Below, in pieces: positions 12,707-17,228 of a DNA stretch of 17,228 nt (the stretch's first letter is position 1; each line of letters starts with the position of its first letter). Source of the DNA: Clostridiales bacterium. Its GTDB lineage: Bacteria; Bacillota_A; Clostridia; Oscillospirales; Oscillospiraceae. Location of the stretch: positions 1-17,228 of the forward strand of contig DXUR01000025.1 of NCBI GenBank assembly GCA_019417795.1. The letters are read 5' to 3'. Below the pieces are notes generated by a model. It ran no database searches and was not told the DNA's origin. It saw nothing but the letters and a program-made list of their open reading frames with translations. The position numbers and the translations under genes were made by a program.

Positions 12707-14398
12707 ATGAAACAGAAAAAGAAATGGGTTATTCCCCTCTGTGTGATAGGAGTCATACTGCTACTTTGTGCGGGTGGCCTTTGGTATATGATAAATCACT
12801 CCATGAGTTTCTCTGTCGGACGCTGCTTAGTAGCGGACAACGGATCGTATATGTTCATCGACGGAAACTCACCCATTATCATGAGCAACCGAAAGGATAA
12901 GGAAGGTCTGTTCTCTGGCTTGGGGACCGGCGATAAGATTTTGATCTTCCACGATGGGATTGCGGATACCTATCCAGGCAGGACCGGTGCGTATTGGTGT
13001 GTGAAATTGGAAGACGGTACGCAGGCCGATATTCCGGAACAGGTCATAGAAGAGCTTACGGAACTCGGATGGACCATTGTAGGAAATGAAGCTGATCCAG
13101 ATTCCGTGACGCCTGAACCGGGAGCATACGCTTTTGAGGCGCAGTACATCCGGACCAATGGCGGACCTGAAGATGGCTATCCTTACCACACCGTGATCAG
13201 TTCCAGAGCGGAATTGGAAGCCTATTACGAGGCATACAAGGACATTTATAGTCTGGAACGAAGAGAGACAGTCTACTCCGACAGCACAATCGGCTTTTTG
13301 GATGCCTGCGACAAATACGATAACGCCTATTTTGAACGGCAGAATCTTGTTCTGATCGTACTGCAGGAAGGCAGCGGATCAATTCGGCATGAGATTACAG
13401 ATGTGCGTCGTCACCGTATTGAGAACGGTGCATTGGATGGGTGGGACATTACGATTGACCGTAAGGTCCCTGAGGCAGGAACAGAGGATATGGCTCAGTG
13501 GCATCTATTCCTTGAAGTGCAGATGGGCGATGTGATCAAGGCCACCGACAAGGTTTGGATCAATGGAAAACAGAGCGAACGCACTCCGGCAATATCCGGT
13601 CTTGTTGGTATCAGTCGTACTCCGTCGATAAGCGCCTATCAGGATCCCTGGGGAGTGAAGCTTACTGCAAAGAATATTACCCCGTCTGGATTGACCATTG
13701 TTTGTACGCAGCAAGATGGAGAACCAACCGGTGAGCTGCAGACCGGCAGTTACTACGGACTCGAAATGCTGCAGGATGGCGAGTGGGTTGCGGTCGAGCT
13801 GCTTCCTATGGAGTATGAGCTTGCCTGGACGTCAGAAGCATGGATGATCCCTAACAATGCGGAAACAGAATGGGAAGTGAATTGGAGCCGCCTGTACGGA
13901 GAGCTTCCCGCAGGTTCCTACCGGATCAGCAAATCGGTTATGGATTTCCGGGGTACCGGTGATTATGACACCAAAACCTATTATGCAGGCTTTGATCTCG
14001 TGGACGCCGCTGACACAAGTAATGTTTCCTACGAACACGGCGGATTTGGCGTCAGTGTGCCGCTTCTTTCTGGTTGGGAATACAAGGTTGAGGAATACAG
14101 TGCCGATGGCATGAGCTATGGCGTCAGTTTCCGACCCGCTGGTGAAGATGGATGGATCGATTTCCAATATTGGCCTACATTCGGCGTCTGTGGCACCGGA
14201 TTGTCAATGAAGGAATTTGGAAATGGTTCCATGGGCACCTACGATGGCGGTGCTATCTGGAACTTTATCAGTTACCCTGCCAGCAAAGGCAACTTTGTGG
14301 CAACGACCCAGGGTGTAAATAGCTGGTGGTCACGCTACGGCGAGACTGCTATGGAAATCATAACGCAGGTAATCTGCACAGACACCATCGTAGACTAA
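12707..14398 (+). CDS. Membrane-anchored extracytoplasmic protein with Ig-like domain, unknown function
   Basis: 563 residues from ATG 12707 with AAGGAGG at the ideal distance. KQKKKW precedes a hydrophobic helix (about 7-29, VIPLCVIGVILLLCAGGLWY), giving an N-terminal anchor with the rest outside the membrane. A small beta-rich segment at about 30-115 (GSYMFIDG, GTGDKILIFHDG) resembles an OB-like or DUF3221-type domain. Residues about 310-435 (WGVKLTAKNITPSGLTIVCT, LPAGSYRISK) look like a bacterial Ig-like domain, and the C-terminal 120 residues are beta-rich and uncharacterised. The serpin gene begins 14 bases after its stop codon, with the AAGGAGG of that gene overlapping the stop, so the two form an operon. 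A shared envelope role is likely, but I cannot name it. Confidence 0.7.
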   Translation: MKQKKKWVIPLCVIGVILLLCAGGLWYMINHSMSFSVGRCLVADNGSYMFIDGNSPIIMSNRKDKEGLFSGLGTGDKILIFHDGIADTYPGRTGAYWCVKLEDGTQADIPEQVIEELTELGWTIVGNEADPDSVTPEPGAYAFEAQYIRTNGGPEDGYPYHTVISSRAELEAYYEAYKDIYSLERRETVYSDSTIGFLDACDKYDNAYFERQNLVLIVLQEGSGSIRHEITDVRRHRIENGALDGWDITIDRKVPEAGTEDMAQWHLFLEVQMGDVIKATDKVWINGKQSERTPAISGLVGISRTPSISAYQDPWGVKLTAKNITPSGLTIVCTQQDGEPTGELQTGSYYGLEMLQDGEWVAVELLPMEYELAWTSEAWMIPNNAETEWEVNWSRLYGELPAGSYRISKSVMDFRGTGDYDTKTYYAGFDLVDAADTSNVSYEHGGFGVSVPLLSGWEYKVEEYSADGMSYGVSFRPAGEDGWIDFQYWPTFGVCGTGLSMKEFGNGSMGTYDGGAIWNFISYPASKGNFVATTQGVNSWWSRYGETAMEIITQVICTDTIVD

Positions 14399-14412
14399 GG
14401 AGGGTACGCAGT

Positions 14413-15801
14413 ATGAAACGAATTGTAGCGCTATGCCTCGCAGCGGCTTGCCTGATTTCTATGGTAGGCTGCGCAGGAGATACCAATATGGACGAAAAGA
14501 AACCAAACAACTCCGCATCGGCCTATGCTCTGGCACTGGCTAGCTATCCGGAGATGGCTCCCTACCCAAACGAGATGGAGTATTTTGATGAAAAGACCGG
14601 TGAGTTTGACAGCGATGGCTTTGATGTGGTCTATGACGCCTGGCAGTCGGACAGAAAGGCCCAACGCAGTCAGCCGGAAGGCTATGCAGACGGTCTGGAA
14701 CCGTTCTTCGCCAGTTCAATCCGAGAGTTTCTCAGCAATTCCAACGGGGAGAACAAGGTATACTCTCCTCTGAGTGTTTACATGGCCCTCGCCATGCTGG
14801 CAGAGGTGACGGACAGTGAAAGCCGCCAGCAGATCCTTGACCTTCTAGGAAGTGAAAGCATTGAGGCTCTGCGCTCCCAGGCGGCCAGTGTTTGGAACGC
14901 CAATTACAGCAATGACGGCGCCGTGACAAGCATTCTGGCAAACTCCCTGTGGCTGAATGAGTCCGTAAATTTCAACCAGTCCACAATGGACAGTCTGGCA
15001 AAGAATTACTATGCGTCCTCCTTCCGTGGTGAGATGGGCAGCGAGGAATTTAATCGGGCCTTGCGGGACTGGATCAATGAGCAGACCGGAGGACTGCTGG
15101 ATGCGCAGGCCGATGGCCTGTCGATGGACCCCGAGACCGTTATGGCTTTGGCCTCTACCATCTACTACCGAGCCAAGTGGCACAGTGAGTTCAATGAGGC
15201 CGGAACGGAAAAGGGCCTGTTCCATCTGTTCAGTGCTGATGGAGAGACCGTGGAGTGCGACTTCATGCACAAGGGCGGCAGCAACACCTATTACTGGGCA
15301 GATCAGTTCGGCGCTGTTGCTCTGAGCCTGGAGGGCAGCGGCAAAATGTGGTTCCTCCTGCCTGATGATGGCGTGGCTATGGATGATCTGCTTGCCGATG
15401 AGCAAACGATGGAGTTCCTAAACAGCAATGGAAACTGGGAGAACAGCAAGCACCTGATCGTGAATATGTCCGTTCCCAAATTTGATGTTGTCTCTGATCT
15501 TGACCTGCGTGATGGCCTGAATGCGCTGGGTATTACCGGTGTATTCGATGCCACGGTGGCCGATTTCAGTCCCATGACTTCGAAAGTTGCAGAGATATTC
15601 CTTTCCAAAGCCGACCATGCAGCCCGCGTTGCCATCGATGAAGAGGGGGTTACCGCAGCGGCATATACCGTCATGATGATGGCTGGTGCTGCGGCGCCAC
15701 CTGAAGAGGAAATGGACTTCGTATTGGATCGACCGTTCTTATTCGCCATTACTGGTGCAGATGGACTTCCACTCTTTGTTGGCGTAGTCAATAGACCGTG
15801 A
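14413..15801 (+). CDS. Serpin family lipoprotein (serine protease inhibitor)
   Basis: 462 residues from ATG 14413, just after AAGGAGG at 14397-14403. A lipoprotein signal (KRIVALCLAAACLISMVGC) ends in a lipobox Cys near residue 20, so the protein should be lipid-anchored outside the cell. The serpin core begins near 95 (VYSPLSVYMALAMLAEVTDS) and includes SLWLNESV, ASTIYYRAKW and the C-terminal RPFLFAITGADGLPLFVGVV. The reactive-centre hinge reads DEEGVTAAAYTVMMMAGAAA: the EEG and small Ala/Thr residues fit an inhibitory serpin that inserts its loop. Counting 17 residues from the hinge Glu places P1 at an Ala, suggesting elastase-like targets, but the register is uncertain. Gut Firmicutes and bifidobacteria use such serpins against host or microbial proteases. 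It is co-transcribed with the upstream envelope protein. Confidence 0.92.
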   Translation: MKRIVALCLAAACLISMVGCAGDTNMDEKKPNNSASAYALALASYPEMAPYPNEMEYFDEKTGEFDSDGFDVVYDAWQSDRKAQRSQPEGYADGLEPFFASSIREFLSNSNGENKVYSPLSVYMALAMLAEVTDSESRQQILDLLGSESIEALRSQAASVWNANYSNDGAVTSILANSLWLNESVNFNQSTMDSLAKNYYASSFRGEMGSEEFNRALRDWINEQTGGLLDAQADGLSMDPETVMALASTIYYRAKWHSEFNEAGTEKGLFHLFSADGETVECDFMHKGGSNTYYWADQFGAVALSLEGSGKMWFLLPDDGVAMDDLLADEQTMEFLNSNGNWENSKHLIVNMSVPKFDVVSDLDLRDGLNALGITGVFDATVADFSPMTSKVAEIFLSKADHAARVAIDEEGVTAAAYTVMMMAGAAAPPEEEMDFVLDRPFLFAITGADGLPLFVGVVNRP

Positions 15802-15819
15802 ACTGAAAAAAGGCAATAA

Positions 15820-15855
15820 GAAAACGGCAGTGCCACAATGTGGCATTGCCGTTTT
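15820..15855. terminator. Bidirectional terminator between the serpin gene and the convergent gene
   Basis: GAAAACGGCAGTGCCAC (15820-15836) pairs with GTGGCATTGCCGTTTTC (15840-15855 region) through 17 positions with one G-U pair and a 3-base loop. AAAA and TTTT at the two ends let it work in both directions. Its AAAACGGCA start is the same as in the terminator at 12453. Confidence 0.75.
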
Positions 15856-15881
15856 CATGTATATCCGATGCATTGAGTCGT

Positions 15882-16295
15882 TTACCCCTCATAGGACTGC
15901 GGCTGGTAGCCATAGTGCTTGGCAAAAGCTTCATAGTCAACCCATTTCGGGTTGTCAAAGATCCTTGCAGCGTAGAGCTCAAGCGTGTAATGCTCCAGTT
16001 CTGCTTTCGTCTTTAACCAATAGGTGTGCTCCTTCTCCCACTCCAGGAGTTTATCGAACAAGTCTTCTTCGTGGCTCCGGACAATGAGCTCACGCACCAA
16101 ATCGAGCCAGACATCGTTCCTGATGTCTCCAAGATCCGTCTGGATACCATTGCGGTACCCGTACTTCTTATCTCTCCCAGAACCAGAAAGAAGAATCGAT
16201 TGACCAGTGCTGAAATGTGCGTGTAGATCTTTATGCGTGAGTTGATCTCTGTTAGGAACTGCCGATAGTGAGTCAATAATCGTGCGCGGATACAT
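15882..16295 (-). CDS. Unknown protein (137 aa)
   Basis: I place the start at ATG 16295 because GGAGGT lies six bases upstream of it; ATG 16301 touches that site, and the longer frame upstream (to 16388) reads like a non-coding leader. The protein is soluble and charged (LTHKDLHAHFSTGQ, DVWLDLVRELIVRSHEEDLF, WEKEHTYWLKTKAELEHYTL) with Trp/Tyr-rich helices and no signal or membrane segment. I recognise no domain. It is convergent with the serpin gene and shares the terminator at 15820. It is transcribed away from the toxin-antitoxin pair. Its size and charge could suit an anti-restriction or regulatory protein, but nothing shows this. Confidence 0.6.
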   Translation of the reverse strand: MYPRTIIDSLSAVPNRDQLTHKDLHAHFSTGQSILLSGSGRDKKYGYRNGIQTDLGDIRNDVWLDLVRELIVRSHEEDLFDKLLEWEKEHTYWLKTKAELEHYTLELYAARIFDNPKWVDYEAFAKHYGYQPQSYEG

Positions 16296-16407
16296 AGACA
16301 TACCTCCATTCTGGTAAGTCTTACGGATTAACGGTCGAAAATGCAACAAATCGATCATAATGAGCAAAAAAGGAAAACCGCGCCACACTGTTGTCGCCGT
16401 TCTGTGA

Positions 16408-16413
16408 TATAAT
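16408..16413 (+). promoter_or_regulatory. Extended -10 element (TGATATAAT) before a leaderless ATG
   Basis: TATAAT at 16408-16413 is preceded by TGA, giving an extended -10. Transcription starting seven bases later would begin at the A of ATG 16420. The remaining noncoding stretch 16302-16407 shows no other feature. Confidence 0.4.
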
Positions 16414-16419
16414 CGAACT

Positions 16420-16485
16420 ATGTCGAATAATCAATTCCCTTTGGATCAGCCGCATCCGACCATCATCAAGAAACGACCGGATTGA
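16420..16485 (+). CDS. 21-codon orphan frame, perhaps the start of a lost gene
   Basis: ATG 16420 opens MSNNQFPLDQPHPTIIKKRP and one further residue, then TGA at 16483-16485, which overlaps the TTGACA of the next promoter. The sequence looks like ordinary coding DNA and its codon use fits the neighbours, but it has no ribosome binding site and would have to be leaderless. It could be the N-terminus of a gene cut off by insertion of the toxin-antitoxin module, or a chance frame. Confidence 0.25.
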   Translation: MSNNQFPLDQPHPTIIKKRPD

Positions 16486-16510
16486 CAATGCACATATTAT
16501 GTAGTATTAT
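16482..16510 (+). promoter_or_regulatory. Promoter of the toxin-antitoxin operon
   Basis: Consensus TTGACA (16482-16487), a 17-base spacer and TATTAT (16505-16510). The start would be near 16517, just before AAGGAGG at 16520-16526. Antitoxins of this kind usually repress such a promoter; no clear palindromic operator was recognised. Confidence 0.75.
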
Positions 16511-16533
16511 TGTAGTGCAAAGGAGGCTTGAAC

Positions 16534-16785
16534 ATGGATTCCAACATGACTTTTCGCATTGATTCTGAAGTGAAAGCGCAAATGGCAGCCATCTGTGATG
16601 CACTGGGCATGTCAACTTCTACTGCCTTTAATATTTTTGCCAATGCCTTTGTTCGAGCAAAAGGCATGCCTTTTGCTGTCACGATTCATGAGCCTGTAAC
16701 AGCTGTGAGCCGCGAAAAAATGCTGGCGGACACCGATCAACTATTGAGCGAGTTCGCTTCTGACTATAAGAGGATGGCAGAATGA
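16534..16785 (+). CDS. RelB/DinJ family antitoxin
   Basis: 83 residues from ATG 16534, seven bases after AAGGAGG; TTG 16528 is too close to that site. The N-terminal half is a typical ribbon-helix-helix DNA-binding domain (MTFRIDSEVKAQMAAICDAL, then GMSTSTAFNIFANAFVRAKG), and the C-terminal tail (VSREKMLADTDQLLSEFASD) should wrap the toxin. It neutralises the toxin and represses its own operon. The last four bases overlap the Doc toxin start (ATGA), so the two are translationally coupled. RelB/DinJ antitoxins classically pair with RelE/YafQ nucleases; here the partner is a Doc-type Fic protein. Confidence 0.88.
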   Translation: MDSNMTFRIDSEVKAQMAAICDALGMSTSTAFNIFANAFVRAKGMPFAVTIHEPVTAVSREKMLADTDQLLSEFASDYKRMAE

Positions 16786-17159
16786 TTTGGGTTACAGCAG
16801 AAGATGTCGTAGCGATTCATAGCCGTATCATTCAAGTTTCTGGTGGCATTGATGGTCTGCGTGATCGTGCTGGATTAGAAGCGGCTATTGCCGCACCCCT
16901 TCAATCATTTGGAGGAGAAGATCTTTTTCCAACTGACATAGAGAAAATCGCTCGTATTGGGTTTGGGTTAGCGTCCAATCACGCATTTATCGATGGCAAT
17001 AAGCGAATTGGCGCCATGGTCACGCAACTGCTACTCAAATGGAATGGATATCAGTTCCAATTGGAGCAGAATGAGCTGGCCGATATGTTCATTGGTATCG
17101 CGGATGGCACAAAGGACGAAACGGAGCTTCGGTATTGGATCAACGACCATATTGAATAA
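16782..17159 (+). CDS. doc: Doc-type (death-on-curing) Fic domain toxin
   Basis: 125 residues starting inside the antitoxin stop codon. The Fic/Doc signature is HAFIDGNKRI at 67-76, with catalytic H67, D71, N73 and R75. The N-terminal part (VTAEDVVAIHSRII, GGIDGLRDRAGLEAAIAAPL) matches Doc, including the LRD...LEAA segment of that family. Doc from phage P1 phosphorylates elongation factor Tu and stops translation; its partner there is Phd. The length is normal and no active-site residue is missing, so the toxin should be active unless bound by the antitoxin. No terminator is visible after it; a repeat resembling an insertion sequence end begins ten bases later. Confidence 0.9.
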   Translation: MIWVTAEDVVAIHSRIIQVSGGIDGLRDRAGLEAAIAAPLQSFGGEDLFPTDIEKIARIGFGLASNHAFIDGNKRIGAMVTQLLLKWNGYQFQLEQNELADMFIGIADGTKDETELRYWINDHIE

Positions 17160-17168
17160 CGAAAAGGT

Positions 17169-17228
17169 TGCCTCGTAAGCGTCAAAGCTAACGTAAGCGT
17201 CAATTCTGACAACGTATAAAAATCTCCA
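17169..17228. mobile_element. Possible insertion sequence end with direct repeats, cut by the window edge
   Basis: CGTAAGCGTCAA occurs at 17174-17185 and 17192-17203, 18 bases apart, starting a few bases after a TG at 17169-17170. Repeated short subterminal copies of this sort are typical of IS21-type ends, where several transposase binding sites are found. No transposase is visible because the window stops, so the type and even the nature of the element are uncertain. Confidence 0.3.

Overview
The window looks like chromosomal or accessory DNA of a gut-type Firmicute in class Clostridia. The evidence is near-consensus AGGAGG ribosome binding sites, TTGACA/TATAAT-type promoters, frequent GTG starts, and protein families typical of that group (RelB/DinJ-Doc, paired WYL regulators, a lipoprotein serpin). 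No 16S or other species marker is present, so the lineage is inference.

Layout. 1-1300: the truncated end of a type I restriction specificity gene (minus strand), a 79-residue unknown gene and an AbrB-like fragment. 1440-6711, minus strand: an operon with two WYL-domain regulators, a MoxR-type AAA+ ATPase, a DUF2201-type VWA protein whose peptidase motif reads HQxxH, and a probably frameshifted small gene. 6712-6902: a divergent control region. 6903-7507, plus strand: a tandem array of six RNA elements that resemble tRNAs but are not normal tRNA genes. 7541-12452, plus strand: a TROVE/DUF2828 Ro60-like protein, RNA ligase RtcB, the RlaP nucleotidyltransferase and a CCA-adding enzyme. 12707-15801: an envelope protein and a serpin lipoprotein, a separate unit. 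15882-17159: an unknown minus-strand gene and a RelB/DinJ-Doc toxin-antitoxin pair. 17169 to the end: a possible insertion sequence terminus.

Main result. Region 1440-12493 reads as an RNA-repair island. Five of the six RNA elements share one frame: AAG, a variable 5-6 nt arm, an unpaired ACAGCA(A/T) box, a tRNA-like core, the exact complement of the variable arm, then CTT(T)GT. The arm sequences differ between elements but stay complementary, which is direct covariation evidence for structured RNA. Four elements show a clean seven-base anticodon loop reading UUU, UCG, CAU or AGA; the other two have six-base loops in the best fold. Bacterial Ro proteins are known to bind tRNA-mimicking Y RNAs (YrlA), and RtcB, RlaP and CCA-adding enzymes repair RNA ends. 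I infer that the array supplies Ro-bound tRNA mimics acting as decoys, sensors or substrates for anticodon nucleases, with the ligase and end-repair enzymes beside them and the WYL/MoxR/VWA operon for control and remodelling.

Expression. The array and the TROVE gene appear to form one unit ending at a terminator (9012-9052). rtcB-rlaP-cca have their own promoter (9070-9098) and end at a strong terminator (12453-12493). The minus operon has an extended -10 promoter inside a perfect 9-bp inverted repeat. No convincing promoter for the array was found.
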